Source: Crossaster papposus | Taxonomy: Eukaryota; Echinodermata; Asteroidea; Velatida; Solasteridae | Assembly: GCA_037893245.1 (NCBI GenBank) | Contig: JBAIAA010000013.1 | Location: 868,001 to 932,000, forward strand | DNA: 64,000 nt | Direction: 5' to 3' | Shown here: in pieces, positions 45,971-57,534 of the stretch | Position numbering within the stretch: position 1 is the first letter of the stretch | How the letters are laid out: each line of letters begins with the position of its first letter | Notes under the pieces: model-generated | Database searches by the model: none | Seen by the model: only the letters and a program-made list of their open reading frames with translations | Told to the model about the DNA's origin: nothing | Made by a program: the position numbers and the translations under genes

Positions 45971-47340
45971 AATAATAATAATAATTTATTGATTTATATT
46001 GCGCCCATTCCATACAATGTACACAGGCGCATAACAACTATATAATTGCTAAAACATTGGTAATTAAACATTATCACAAAATAATCAGTAAATAGCTCGA
46101 AAATATACACATAAAATATAATAAGACATACACTGTGAACAAGTAACAATATTATTAAAAACCTTATTATTATTATTAAACCACATTATTAAAAAGCTTG
46201 TTTAAAAAGATGAGTCTTCAGGACTGATTTAAAAACACCAAGATTAGCAGCGTTCCTAACATGAAGTGGGAGTTTATTCCAGAGGTATGGAGCACTATAT
46301 TCAAAGGCTCGGTCCCCAAGAGTAGCCTTGCCACAACCTACAGGGTAGTTAAGAAAGATACCATCACTAGAACTACGAAGACAGTAACGAGATTGGGACT
46401 TGATAGAAACAAGCTGACTTAAATACTGTGGGGCTAAACTATGTAAAATTTTGTAAGTAATTAATAAAAGTTTGAATTCAATTCTAGACCGAACAGGAAG
46501 CCAATGTAGATCCATAAACAATGGTGTAATATGACAAAACTTGAATGCATTACAGACAAGCCGAGCACAAGCATTTTGAACTCTCTGGAGTTTATCAATC
46601 TGTGCCTTAGGTAAACCATAAAACAAACTATTACAGTAGTCAAGTCTACTAGAGATAAATGCATGAATCAGTGTCTCCGTACATTCCTTTGATAAATATT
46701 TCCTAATTCGTCTAATGTTATGCAAATAATAAAAAGCACTACCGCACACTTTAGTTACATGAGTTTTCATTGACATATTGTCATCAAACCATGCACCTAA
46801 GTTTCGGGCAAGGGAGACAGGGGAGAGAATGGACTGGCCAACCTGTATGCCGTCCAATGTAACTTTACACAATTGCTGACGTGTACCAATTATCAAGAAC
46901 TCTGTTTTATTGTCATTCAAAAATAACCCATTAGTAAGCAACCATTGTCGTACATCATGGATGCAAGCTTCCAAGGCAGAAACAGCGAACTCCTGACTAC
47001 CAGCCTCGTCAGGACTGAATGACAGATACAACTGTGTATCGTCTGAGTAGCAGTGAATCTGTGGATGATGAACTTTGACAATGTCAAACAGTTGACTGGT
47101 ATACAAAATAAAAAGTAGGGGGCCCAGACATGATCCCTGTGGGACTCCCCATTCAAGGTTATAGTTATTAGACAATTTACCATTAATTAAAACCCTTTGA
47201 GATCTGTTGGCTAGATATGAACAAAACCAATTGAGGGCTGTACCGTTAATTCCAAAACGTGACTGAAGTGCACTCAATAGAATATTATGATCTAATGTAT
47301 CGAATGCAGCACTTAAATCTAATAAGACCAACAGGCCCTT
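45971..47340 (-). mobile_element. 5'-truncated CR1/L2-like non-LTR retrotransposon
   Basis: Minus-strand element of about 1.37 kb. At the 5' end, homology starts just before RT motif A and an in-frame stop lies immediately upstream (about 47341-47343), as expected from 5' truncation during target-primed reverse transcription. The 3' end has about 220 bp of untranslated sequence ending in a block beginning GCGCAATATAAATC and a short (ATT)n tail (45971-45985 on the + strand shows (AAT)n). The intact frame suggests a fairly recent copy. I did not find a convincing target-site duplication. Confidence 0.8.
46189..47331 (-). pseudogene. Reverse transcriptase, C-terminal part of LINE ORF2 (truncated)
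   Basis: 380 codons without a stop. Visible motifs are RT motif A LLDLSAAFD (residues 3-11, catalytic Asp 5), motif B GVPQGSCLGPLLF (62-74) and the catalytic box YSDD (95-98; the usual form is YADD). The long C-terminal domain ends FKSVLKTHLFKQAF, typical of CR1/L2-group ORF2 proteins. The usual ORF2 of this group is around 900-1000 residues; the apurinic endonuclease domain and RT fingers are missing, so the fragment cannot retrotranspose by itself. The nominal start is a TTG inside motif A context, not a real initiation site. The many overlapping short frames here are shadows. The neighbouring array sequence is unrelated. Confidence 0.85.
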
Positions 47341-47611
47341 TTAAAGTTGTGCTTTAGTAGTACTTTTTATAGGACCTTTGAACGTATGACATAACTATGG
47401 TCTATCTCCGTCGAAAATTATTCCCATTTACAAGAAATCAATTCCTACTACATGTACATATTTTAAATTGCGAACCATCGCTTCGACCTTGCTAATAAAA
47501 TGGTTTATCCTCCCCATTTTCTTTTCTCAAAGTTCTTGGGCCATTTTCATTTTCGAATGTTTTAGACAAACCTTGATGCAATTTGTTACAATGCGGGTTG
47601 GCGCATCCATT
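47341..47611. other. Unassigned sequence 5' of the LINE
   Basis: AT-rich, no recognised feature. It separates the LINE truncation point from the GC-richer patch. Confidence 0.5.
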
Positions 47612-47819
47612 TTATTTGATTTTTGTTATTGTTGATATCCCAGGTTGTGGCAAATCTGCGCAACAAGGCTTTTGGACGAACCACTCCATACGGTCGAGCA
47701 TGACAATGGCTTCGGTGGCCAGAACCAGTGAGCACCATAGGAGAGCAGTCAGCCGAGCCGAAAACCGCAAAAGTGCGCCGACACAGCAAAGAGACCTCCA
47801 AAACAAACTGTCAACATAG
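47612..47819 (-). other. GC-richer, exon-like patch of unknown origin
   Basis: Markedly richer in G+C than its surroundings. On the minus strand one frame is open through the patch and ends in TAA at 47612. It encodes a hydrophobic stretch (ALLWCSLVLATEAIVML) followed by DRMEWFVQKPCC and a short polar tail. The frame has no convincing ATG of its own (an internal Met occurs after the hydrophobic part) and stays open upstream. This could be an exon fragment captured by a mobile element, or chance. I do not recognise a family. Confidence 0.25.
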
Positions 47820-47861
47820 CTCTTACTAAAGTTGTAATAAATATAACAATAGCAATTTCTG

Positions 47862-47928
47862 TGTCCATTGAGTCGTTCTTTTTCTGTTAATTCTTAAAAG
47901 AATGTACAGTTAAGTGTACATTCTTTAA
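47862..47928. repeat. Right-edge inverted repeat and motif shared with left foldback
   Basis: An imperfect hairpin at 47894-47928 (arms TTAAAAGAATGTACA and TGTACATTCTTTAA, loop GTTAAG). Just before it, TGTCCATTGAGTCGTTCTT at 47862-47880 resembles TGTCCACCTTTTGAGTCGTT within the right arm of the left foldback. The hairpin core GTGTACATTCTTT is 12/13 identical to GTGGACATTCTTT of the left arm. Both island edges may thus be ends of one element type; similarity judged by eye. Confidence 0.5.
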
Positions 47929-48567
47929 AATAATCGACACTTTTCTAAATAGAATGACGTCACAAGAGTAGTTTAATTACAAATAGTTACGCAGAGTGGT
48001 GCAGTGGGAAGCGTGATGGGCCCATAACCCAGAGGCCCGAGGACCGAAACCTCGCTCTGCTAAAGAGGTATTTTTGCTTCATTGTATTTCAAATTTAATA
48101 ATTATTTTAGAATGTATTTAGAATGTCTGCTTTTATTTTGTTTGTTGTTTTTCTAAATTTACATGAGGCATGGTGGCGCAGTGAAAGCTTGCTGGGCCTA
48201 TAACCCAGAGTGCCGAGGATCAAAACCTCGTTCTGCTGCTAATAAGTTTTTGGTATGACTTGAAGTACTCGACTCAGAGTGACAAAGTAGACCCTTTCTT
48301 GGTCGGTAACCGAGAGTTCGGATGATCACAACCTCGGTCTGCTCAGGATAATTTTGTATTTGATAGGGATTTCATTTTCATTAAAAATAGTTACGCAGAG
48401 TAGTGCAGCGGGAGCGTGATGGGCCCATAGCCCAGAGGTCCGAGGACCAAAACCTCGCTTTGCTAACTAGGTATTTTTGCTTCACTGCTATTCACATTTA
48501 ATAAATATTGTAGAATGTTTTTAGAATGTCTGCTTTCATTTTGTTTGCATTTTCTAAATTTACATGA

Positions 48568-48639
48568 GGCATAGTGGCGCAGTTGAAGCGTGCTGGGCCC
48601 ATAACCCAGAGGTCCGAGGATCGAAACCTCGCTCTGCTA
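48568..48639 (+). tRNA. Type-d iMet(CAU)-like tRNA, copy 59
   Basis: First d right of the island, consensus body. The a before it (48167) has GTGAAAGC. Next d 978 bp on. Confidence 0.6.
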
Positions 48640-48968
48640 ACAAGTTTTTGGTATGACATGAGGTACTCGACTCGGAGTGACAAAGTAGACACTTTCTTGG
48701 TCAGTACCCGAGAGTTTGGTTGACCACAACCTCGGTCTGCTCAGGATAATTATTTCCTTGAAAGTGATTTCATTTTCATTACAAATAGTTACGCAGAGTG
48801 GTGCAGTGGGAAGCGTGATGGGCCCATAAACCAGAGGCCCGAGGACCGAAACCTCGCTCTGCTAAAGAGGTATTTTTGCTTCACTGTTATTCAAATTTAA
48901 TAATTATTTTAGAATGTTTTTAGAATGTCTGCTTTTATTTTGTTTGTTGTTTTTCTAAATTTACATGA

Positions 48969-49040
48969 GGCATGGTGGCGCAGTGGAAGCTTGCTGGGCC
49001 TATAACCCAGAGGCCCGAGGACCGAAACCTCGCTCTGCTA
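48969..49040 (+). pseudogene. a/f chimeric tRNA with anticodon UAU
   Basis: Type a through CCTATAACCCAG, then type f from the variable loop (AGGCCCGAGGACCG), giving a better T loop (ACCGAAA) and acceptor 3' strand than normal a. The equivalent chimera recurs in every 978-bp step and in the 574-bp step near 62223. Followed by the f trailer and T5. Confidence 0.8.
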
Positions 49041-49545
49041 AAGAGGTATTTTTGCTTCACTGTTATTCAAATTTAATAATTATTTTAGAATGTTTTTAGA
49101 ATGTCTGCTTTTATTTTGTTTGTTGTTTTTCTAAATTTACATGAGGCATGGTGGCGCAGTGGAAGCTTGCTGGGCCTATAACCCAGAGTGCCGAGGATCA
49201 AAACCTCGTTCTGCTGCTAATAAGTTTTTGGTATGACTTGAAGTACTCGACTCAGAGTGACAAAGTAGACCCTTTCTTGGTCAGTAACCAAGAGTTCGGA
49301 TGATCACAACCTCGGTCTGCTCAGGATAATTTTGTATTTGATAGGGATTTCATTTTCATTAAAAATAGTTACGCAGAGTAGTGCAGCGGGAGCGTGATGG
49401 GCCCATAGCCCAGAGGTCCGAGGACCAAAACCTCGCTTTGCTAACTAGGTATTTTTGCTTCACTGCTATTTACATTTAATAAATATTGTAGAATGTTTTT
49501 AGAATGTCTGCTTTCATTTTGTTTGCATTTTCTAAATTTACATGA

Positions 49546-49617
49546 GGCATAGTGGCGCAGTTGAAGCGTGCTGGGCCCATAACCCAGAGGTCCGAGGATC
49601 GAAACCTCGCTCTGCTA
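49546..49617 (+). tRNA. Type-d iMet(CAU)-like tRNA, copy 60
   Basis: Consensus body; the upstream b has AACCAAGAG. Next d 802 bp on. Confidence 0.6.
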
Positions 49618-50347
49618 ACAAGTTTTTGGTATGACATGAGGTACTCGACTCGGAGTGACAAAGTAGACACTTTCTTGGTCAGTACCCGAGAGTTTGGTTG
49701 ACCACAACCTCGGTCTGCTCAGGATAATTATTTCCTTGAAAGTGATTTCATTTTCATTACAAATAGTTACGCAGAGTGGTGCAGTGGGAAGCGTGATGGG
49801 CCCATAACCCAGAGGCCCGAGGACCGAAACCTCGCTCTGCTAAAGAGGTATTTTTGCTTCATTGTATTTCAAATTTAATAATTATTTTAGAATGTATTTA
49901 GAATGTCTGCTTTTATTTTGTTTGTTGTTTTTCTAAATTTACATGGGGCATGGTGGCGCAGTGAAAGCTTGCTGGGCCTATAACCCAGAGTGCCGAGGAT
50001 CAAAACCTCGTTCTGCTGCTAATAAGTTTTTGGTATGACTTGAAGTACTCGACTCAGAGTGACAAAGTAGACCCTTTCTTGGTCGGTAACCGAGAGTTCG
50101 GATGATCACAACCTCGGTCTGCTCAGGATAATTTTGTATTTGATAGGGATTTCATTTTCATTAAAAATAGTTACGCAGAGTAGTGCAGCGGGAGCGTGAT
50201 GGGCCCATAGCCCAGAGGTCCGAGGACCAAAACCTCGCTTTGCTAACTAGGTATTTTTGCTTCACTGCTATTCACATTTAATAAATATTGTAGAATGTTT
50301 TTAGAATGTCTGCTTTCATTTTGTTTGCATTTTCTAAATTTACATGA

Positions 50348-50419
50348 GGCATAGTGGCGCAGTTGAAGCGTGCTGGGCCCATAACCCAGAGGTCCGAGGA
50401 TCGAAACCTCGCTCTGCTA
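50348..50419 (+). tRNA. Type-d iMet(CAU)-like tRNA, copy 61
   Basis: Consensus body; its unit shares GTGAAAGC (a) and GGTCGGTAACC (b) with that of copy 59, 1,780 bp upstream. Next d 978 bp on. Confidence 0.6.
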
Positions 50420-51325
50420 ACAAGTTTTTGGTATGACATGAGGTACTCGACTCGGAGTGACAAAGTAGACACTTTCTTGGTCAGTACCCGAGAGTTTGGT
50501 TGACCACAACCTCGGTCTGCTCAGGATAATTATTTCCTTGAAAGTGATTTCATTTTCATTACAAATAGTTACGCAGAGTGGTGCAGTGGGAAGCGTGATG
50601 GGCCCATAAACCAGAGGCCCGAGGACCGAAACCTCGCTCTGCTAAAGAGGTATTTTTGCTTCACTGTTATTCAAATTTAATAATTATTTTAGAATGTTTT
50701 TAGAATGTCTGCTTTTATTTTGTTTGTTGTTTTTCTAAATTTACATGAGGCATGGTGACGCAGTGGAAGCTTGCTGGGCCTATAACCCAGAGGCCCGAGG
50801 ACCGAAACCTCGCTCTGCTAAAGAGGTATTTTTGCTTCACTGTTATTCAAATTTAATAATTATTTTAGAATGTTTTTAGAATGTCTGCTTTTATTTTGTT
50901 TGTTGTTTTTCTAAATTTACATGAGGCATGGTGGCGCAGTGGAAGCTTGCTGGGCCTATAACCCAGAGTGCCGAGGATCAAAACCTCGCTCTGCTGCTAA
51001 TAAGTTTTTGGTATGACTTGAAGTACTCGACTCAGAGTGACAAAGTAGACCCTTTCTTGGTCAGTAACCGAGAGTTCGGATGATCACAACCTCGGTCTGC
51101 TCAGGATAATTTTGTATTTGATAGGAATTTCATTTTCATTAAAAATAGATACGCAGAGTAGTGCAGCGGGAGCGTGATGGGCCCATAGCCCAGAGGTCCG
51201 AGGACCAAAACCTCGCTTTGCTAACTAGGTATTTTTGTTTCACTGCTATTCACATTTAATAAATATTGTAGAATGTTTTTAGAATGTCTGCTTTCATTTT
51301 GTTTGCATTTTCTAAATTTACATGA

Positions 51326-51397
51326 GGCATAGTGGCGCAGTTGAAGCGTGCTGGGCCCATAACCCAGAGGTCCGAGGATCGAAACCTCGCTCTGCTA
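51326..51397 (+). tRNA. Type-d iMet(CAU)-like tRNA, copy 62
   Basis: Consensus body; downstream e begins GTGACAGAG. Next d 801 bp on. Confidence 0.6.
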
Positions 51398-52126
51398 ACA
51401 AGTTTTTGGTATGACATGAGGTACTCGACTCGGAGTGACAGAGTAGACACTTTCTTGGTCAGTACCCGAGAGTTTGGTTGACCACAACCTCGGTCTGCTC
51501 AGGATAATTATTTTCTTGAAAGTGATTTCATTTTCATTACAAATAGTTACGCAGAGTGGTGCAGTGGGAGCGTGATGGGCCCATAACCCAGAGGCCCGAG
51601 GACCGAAACCTCGCTCTGCTAAAGAGGTATTTTTGCTTCACTGTTATTCAAATTTAATAATTAGTTTATAATGTTTTTAGAATGTCTGCTTTTATTTTGT
51701 TTGTTGTTTTTTTAAATTTACATGAGGCATGGTGGCGCAGTGGAAGCTTGCTGGGCCTATAACCCAGATTGCCGAGGATCAAAACCTCGTTCTGCTGCTA
51801 ATAAGTTTTTGGTATGACTTGAAGTACTCGACTCAGAGTGACAAAGTAGACCCTTTCTTGGTCAGTAACCGAGAGTTCGGATGATCACAACCTCGGTCTG
51901 CTCAGAATAATTTTGTATTTGATAGGAATTTCATTTTCATTAAAAATAGTTACGCAGAGTAGTGCAGCGGGAGCGTGATGGGCCCATAGCCCAGAGGTCC
52001 GAGGACCAAAACCTCGCTTTGCTAACTAGGTATTTTTGCTTCACTGCTATTCACATTTAATAATTATTGTAGAATGTTTTTAGAATGTCTGCTTTCATTT
52101 TGTTTGCATTTTCTAAATTTACATGA

Positions 52127-52198
52127 GGCATAGTGGCGCAGTTGAAGCGTGCTGGGCCCATAACCCAGAGGTCCGAGGATCGAAACCTCGCTCTGCTA
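52127..52198 (+). tRNA. Type-d iMet(CAU)-like tRNA, copy 63
   Basis: Consensus body; 5' spacer has TAATTATTG. Next d 978 bp on. Confidence 0.6.
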
Positions 52199-53104
52199 AC
52201 AAGTTTTTGGTATGACATGAGGTACTCGACTCGGAGTGACAAAGTAGACACTTTCTTGGTCAGTACCCGAGAGTTTGGTTGACCACAACCTCGGTCTGCT
52301 CAGGATAATAATTTTCTTGAAAGTGATTTCATTTTCATTACAAATAGTTACGCAGAGTGGTGCAGTGGGAAGCGTGATGGGCCCATAAACCAGAGGCCCG
52401 AGGACCGAAACCTCGCTCTGCTAAAGAGGTATTTTTGCTTCACTGTTATTCAAATTTAATAATTATTTTAGAATGTTTTTAGAATGTCTGCTTTTATTTT
52501 GTTTGTTGTTTTTCTAAATTTACATGAGGCATGGTGGCGCAGTGGAAGCTTGTTGGGCCTATAACCCAGAGGCCCGAGGACCGAAACCTCGCTCTGCTAA
52601 AGAGGTATTTTTGCTTCACTGTTATTCAAATTTAATAATTATTTTAGAATGTTTTTAGAATGTCTGCTTTTATTTTGTTTGTTGTTTTTCTAAATTTACA
52701 TGAGGCATGGTGGCGCAGTGGAAGCTTGCTGGGCCTATAACCCAGAGTGCCGAGGATCAAAACCTCGTTCTGCTGCTAATAAGTTTTTGGTATGACTTGA
52801 AGTACTCGACTCAGAGTGACAAAGTAGACCCTTTCTTGGTCAGTAACCGAGAGTTCGGATGATCACAACCTCGGTCTGCTCAGGATAATTTTGTATTTGA
52901 TAGGAATTTCATTTTCATTAAAAATAGTTACGCAGAGTAGTGCAGCGGGAGCGTGATGGGCCCATAGCCCAGAGGTCCGAGGACCAAAACCTCGCTTTGC
53001 TAACTAGGTATGTTTGCTTCACTGCTATTCACATTTAATAAATATTGTAGAATGTTTTTAGAATGTCTGCTTTCATTTTGTTTGCATTTTCTAAATTTAC
53101 ATGA

Positions 53105-53176
53105 GGCATAGTGGCGCAGTTGAAGCGTGCTGGGCCCATAACCCAGAGGTCCGAGGATCGAAACCTCGCTCTGCTA
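53105..53176 (+). tRNA. Type-d iMet(CAU)-like tRNA, copy 64
   Basis: Consensus body. The c upstream has its T-run reduced (GTATGTTTGC). Next d 801 bp on. Confidence 0.6.
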
Positions 53177-53905
53177 ACAAGTTTTTGGTATGACATGAGG
53201 TACTCGACTCGGAGTGACAAAGTAGACACTTTCTTGGTCAGTACCCGAGAGTTTGGTTGACCACAACCTCGGTCTGCTCAAGATAATTATTTTCTTGAAA
53301 GTGATTTCATTTTCATTACAAATAGTTACGCAGAGTGGTGCAGTGGGAGCGTGATGGGCCCATAACCCAGAGGCCCGAGGACCGAAACCTCGCTCTGCTA
53401 AAGAGGTATTTTTGCTTCACTGTTATTCAAATTTAATAATTAGTTTAGAATGTTTTTAGAATGTCTGCTTTTATTTTGTTTGTTGTTTTTTTAAATTTAC
53501 ATGAGGCATGGTGGCGCAGTGGAAGCTTGCTGGGCCTATAACCCAGATTGCCGAGGATCAAAACTTCGTTCTGCTGCTAATAAGTTGTTGGTATGACTTG
53601 AAGTACTCGACTCAGAGTGACAAAGTAGACCCTTTCTTGGTCAGTAACCGAGAGTTCGGATGATCACAACCTCGGTCTGCTCAGGATAATTTTGTATTTG
53701 ATAGGGATTTCATTTTCATTAAAAATAGTTACGCAGAGTAGTGCAGCGGGAGCGTGATGGGCCCATAGCCCAGAGGTCCGAGGACCAAAACCTCGCTTTG
53801 CTAACTAGGTATTTTTGCTTCACTGCTATTCACATTTAATAAATATTTGAGAATGTTTTTAGAATGTCTGCTTTCATTTTGTTTGCATTTTCTAAATTTA
53901 CATGA

Positions 53906-53977
53906 GGCATAGTGGCGCAGTTGAAGCGTGCTGGGCCCATAACCCAGAGGTCGGAGGATAGAAACCTTGCTCTGCTA
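53906..53977 (+). tRNA. Type-d iMet(CAU)-like tRNA, copy 65
   Basis: Three T-arm changes: C49 to G, C56 to A (ATAGAAA) and C64 to T; box B and the T stem are damaged. Next d 801 bp on. Confidence 0.4.
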
Positions 53978-54706
53978 ACAAGTTTTTGGTATGACATGAG
54001 GTACTCGACTCGGAGTGACAAAGTAGACACTTTCTTGGTCAGTACCCGAGAGTTTGGTTGACCACAACCTCGGTCTGCTCAGAATAATTATTTACTTGAA
54101 AGTGATTTCATTTTCATTACAAATAGTTACGCAGAGTGGTGCAGTGGGAGCGTGATGGGCCCATAACCCAGAGGCCCGAGGACCGAAACCTCGCTCTGCT
54201 AAAGAGGTATTTTTGCTTCACTGTTATTCAAATTCAATAATTATTTCAGAATGTTTTTAGAATGTCTGCTTTTATTTTGTTTGTTGTTTTTCTAAATTTA
54301 CATGAGGCATGGTGGCGCAGTGGAAGCTTGCTGGGCCTATAACCCAGAGTGCCGAGGATCAAAACCTCGTTCTGCTGCTAATAAGTTTTTGGTATGACTT
54401 GAAGTACTCGACTCAGAGTGACAAAGTAGACCCTTTCTTGGTCAGTAACCGAGAGTTCGGATGATCACAACCTCGGTCTGCTCAGAATAATTTTGTATTT
54501 GATAGGAATTTCATTTTCATTAAAAATAGTTACGCAGAGTAGTGCAGCGGGAGCGTGATGGGCCCATAGCCCAGAGGTCCGAGGACCAAAACCTCGCTTT
54601 GCTAACTAGGTATTTTTGCTTCACTGCTATTCACATTTAATAAATATTGTAGAATGTTTTTAGAATGTCTGCTTTCATTTTGTTTGCATTTTCAAAATTT
54701 ACATGA

Positions 54707-54778
54707 GGCATAGTGGCGCAGTTGAAGCGTGCTGGGCCCATAACCCAGAGGTTCGAGGATCGAAACCTCGCTCTGCTA
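54707..54778 (+). tRNA. Type-d iMet(CAU)-like tRNA, copy 66
   Basis: Variable-loop C48 is T (AGGTTCGAGG), otherwise intact; 5' spacer TTTTCAAAAT. Next d 978 bp on. Confidence 0.55.
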
Positions 54779-55684
54779 ACAAGTTTTTGGTATGACATGA
54801 GGTACTCGACTCGGAGTGACAAAGTAGACACTTTCTTGGTCAGTACCCGAGAGTTTGGTTGACCACAACCTCGGTCTGCTCAGGATAATTATTTCCTTGA
54901 AAGTGATTTCATTTTCATTACAAATAGTTACGCAGAGTGGTGCAGTGGGAAGCGTGATGGGCCCATAAACCAGAGGCCCGAGGACCGAAACCTCGCTCTG
55001 CTAAAGAGGTATTTTTGCTTCACTGTTATTCAAATTTAATAATTATTTTAGAATGTTTTTAGAATGTCTGCTTTTATTTTGTTTGTTGTTTTTCTAAATT
55101 TACATGAGGCATGGTGGCGCAGTGGAAGCTTGCTGGGCCTATAACCCAGAGGCCCGAGGACCAAAACCTCGCTCTGCTAAAGAGGTATTTTTGCTTCACT
55201 GTTATTCAAATTTAATAATTATTTTAGAATGTTTTTAGAATGTCTGCTTTTATTTTGTTTGTTGTTTTTCTAAATTTACATGAGGCATGGTGGCGCAGTG
55301 GAAGCTTGCTGGGCCTATAACCCAGAGTGCCGAGGATCAAAACCTCGTTCTGCTGCTAATACGTTTTTGGTATGACTTGAAGTACTCGACTCAGAGTGAC
55401 AAAGTAGACCCTTTCTTGGTCAGTAACCGAGAGTTCGGATGATCACAACCTCGGTCTGCTCAGAATAATTTTGTATTTGATAGGAATTTCATTTTCATTA
55501 AAAATAGTTACGCAGAGTAGTGCAGCGGGAGCGTGATGGGCCCATAGCCCAGAGGTCCGAGGACCAAAACCTCGCTTTGCTAACTAGGTATTTTTGCTTC
55601 ACTGCTATTCACATTTAATAAATATTGTAGAATGTTTTTAGAATGTCTGCTTTCATTTTGTTTGCATTTTCTAAATTTACATGA

Positions 55685-55756
55685 GGCCTAGTGGCGCAGT
55701 TGAAGCGTGCTGGGCCCATAACCCAGAGGTCCGAGGATCGAAACCTCGCTCTGCTA
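55685..55756 (+). tRNA. Type-d iMet(CAU)-like tRNA, copy 67
   Basis: A4 to C (GGCCTAG), the same change as copy 31 far to the left. Next d 977 bp on. Confidence 0.5.
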
Positions 55757-56661
55757 ACAAGTTTTTGGTATGACATGAGGTACTCGACTCGGAGTGACAA
55801 AGTAGACACTTTCTTGGTCAGTACCCGAGAGTTTGGTTGACCACAACCTCGGTCTGCTCAGGATAATTATTTTCTTGAAAGTGATTTCATTTTCATTACA
55901 AATAGTTACGCAGAGTGGTGCAGTGGGAGCGTGATGGGCCCATAACCCAGAGGCCCGAGGACCGAAACCTCGCTCTGCTAAAGAGGTATTTTTGCTTCAC
56001 TGTTATTCAAATTTAATAATTATTTTAGAATGTTTTTAGAATGTCTGCTTTTATTTTGTTTGTTGTTTTTCTAAATTTACATGAGGCATGGTGGCGCAGT
56101 GGAAGCTTGTTGGGCCTATAACCCAGAGGCCCGAGGACCGAAACCTCGCTCTGCTAAAGAGGTATTTTTGCTTCACTGTTATTCAAATTTAATAATTATT
56201 TTAGAATGTTTTTAGAATGTCTGCTTTTATTTTGTTTGTTGTTTTTCTAAATTTACATGAGGCATGGTGGCGCAGTGGAAGCTTGCTGGGCCTATAACCC
56301 AGAGTGCCGAGGATCAAAACCTCGTTCTGCTGCTAATAAGTTTTTGGTATGACTTGAAGTACTCGACTCAGAGTGACAAAGTAGACCCTTTCTTGGTCAG
56401 TAACCGAGAGTTCGGATGATCACAACCTCGGTCTGCTCAGGATAATTTTGTATTTGATAGGAATTTCATTTTCATTAAAAATAGTTACGCAGAGTAGTGC
56501 AGCGGGAGCGTGATGGGCCCATAGCCCAGAGGTCCGAGGACCAAAACCTCGCTTTGCTAACTAGGTATGTTTGCTTCACTGCTATTCACATTTAATAAAT
56601 ATTGTAGAATGTTTTTAGAATGTCTGCTTTCATTTTGTTTGCATTTTCTAAATTTACATGA

Positions 56662-56733
56662 GGCATAGTGGCGCAGTTGAAGCGTGCTGGGCCCATAACC
56701 CAGAGGTCCGAGGATCGAAACCTCGCTCTGCTA
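56662..56733 (+). tRNA. Type-d iMet(CAU)-like tRNA, copy 68
   Basis: Consensus body; 3,557-bp duplicate of copy 64. Next d 801 bp on. Confidence 0.6.
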
Positions 56734-57462
56734 ACAAGTTTTTGGTATGACATGAGGTACTCGACTCGGAGTGACAAAGTAGACACTTTCTTGGTCAGTA
56801 CCCGAGAGTTTGGTTGACCACAACCTCGGTCTGCTCAAGATAATTATTTTCTTGAAAGTGATTTCATTTTCATTACAAATAGTTACGCAGAGTGGTGCAG
56901 TGGGAGCGTGATGGGCCCATAACCCAGAGGCCCGAGGACCGAAACCTCGCTCTGCTAAAGAGGTATTTTTGCTTCACTGTTATTCAAATTTAATAATTAG
57001 TTTAGAATGTTTTTAGAATGTCTGCTTTTATTTTGTTTGTTGTTTTTTTAAATTTACATGAGGCATGGTGGCGCAGTGGAAGCTTGCTGGGCCTATAACC
57101 CAGATTGCCGAGGATCAAAACTTCGTTCTGCTGCTAATAAGTTGTTGGTATGACTTGAAGTACTCGACTCAGAGTGACAAAGTAGACCCTTTCTTGGTCA
57201 GTAACCGAGAGTTCGGATGATCACAACCTCGGTCTGCTCAGGATAATTTTGTATTTGATAGGGATTTCATTTTCATTAAAAATAGTTACGCAGAGTAGTG
57301 CAGCGGGAGCGTGATGGGCCCATAGCCCAGAGGTCCGAGGACCAAAACCTCGCTTTGCTAACTAGGTATTTTTGCTTCACTGCTATTCACATTTAATAAA
57401 TATTTGAGAATGTTTTTAGAATGTCTGCTTTCATTTTGTTTGCATTTTCTAAATTTACATGA

Positions 57463-57534
57463 GGCATAGTGGCGCAGTTGAAGCGTGCTGGGCCCATAAC
57501 CCAGAGGTCGGAGGATAGAAACCTTGCTCTGCTA
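57463..57534 (+). tRNA. Type-d iMet(CAU)-like tRNA, copy 69
   Basis: Duplicate of copy 65 with all three T-arm changes. Next d 801 bp on. Confidence 0.4.

Larger units (their letters stand above)
45006..47975. other. Non-array island interrupting the tRNA satellite
   Basis: About 2.97 kb with no module a-f sequence. On the left the array stops at b position 27; on the right it restarts 14 bp upstream of an f module. If the array was once continuous, roughly 480 bp of one HOR are missing, so this is not a clean insertion. The island contains a foldback, a LINE fragment and a second inverted repeat. The decamer TTTCTGTTAA occurs at 45001-45010 and again at 47881-47890, but the latter is about 85 bp inside the island, so it is not a simple target-site duplication. 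Confidence 0.85.

Noticed and set aside
45223-45972. Short reading frames at 45223-45435, 45266-45475, 45585-45779 (minus) and 45727-45972 (plus)
   Set aside because: Low-complexity or composition-driven frames with no recognisable motif, overlapping each other in several frames.
46461-47183. Secondary minus-strand frames inside the LINE (46461-46664, 46917-47183)
   Set aside because: Alternate-frame shadows of the reverse transcriptase frame.
45001-47890. 10-bp direct repeat TTTCTGTTAA as target-site duplication of the island
   Set aside because: The right copy lies about 85 bp inside non-array sequence and the first half of the left copy is ordinary b-module sequence, so it does not bound the insertion; coincidence is likely.
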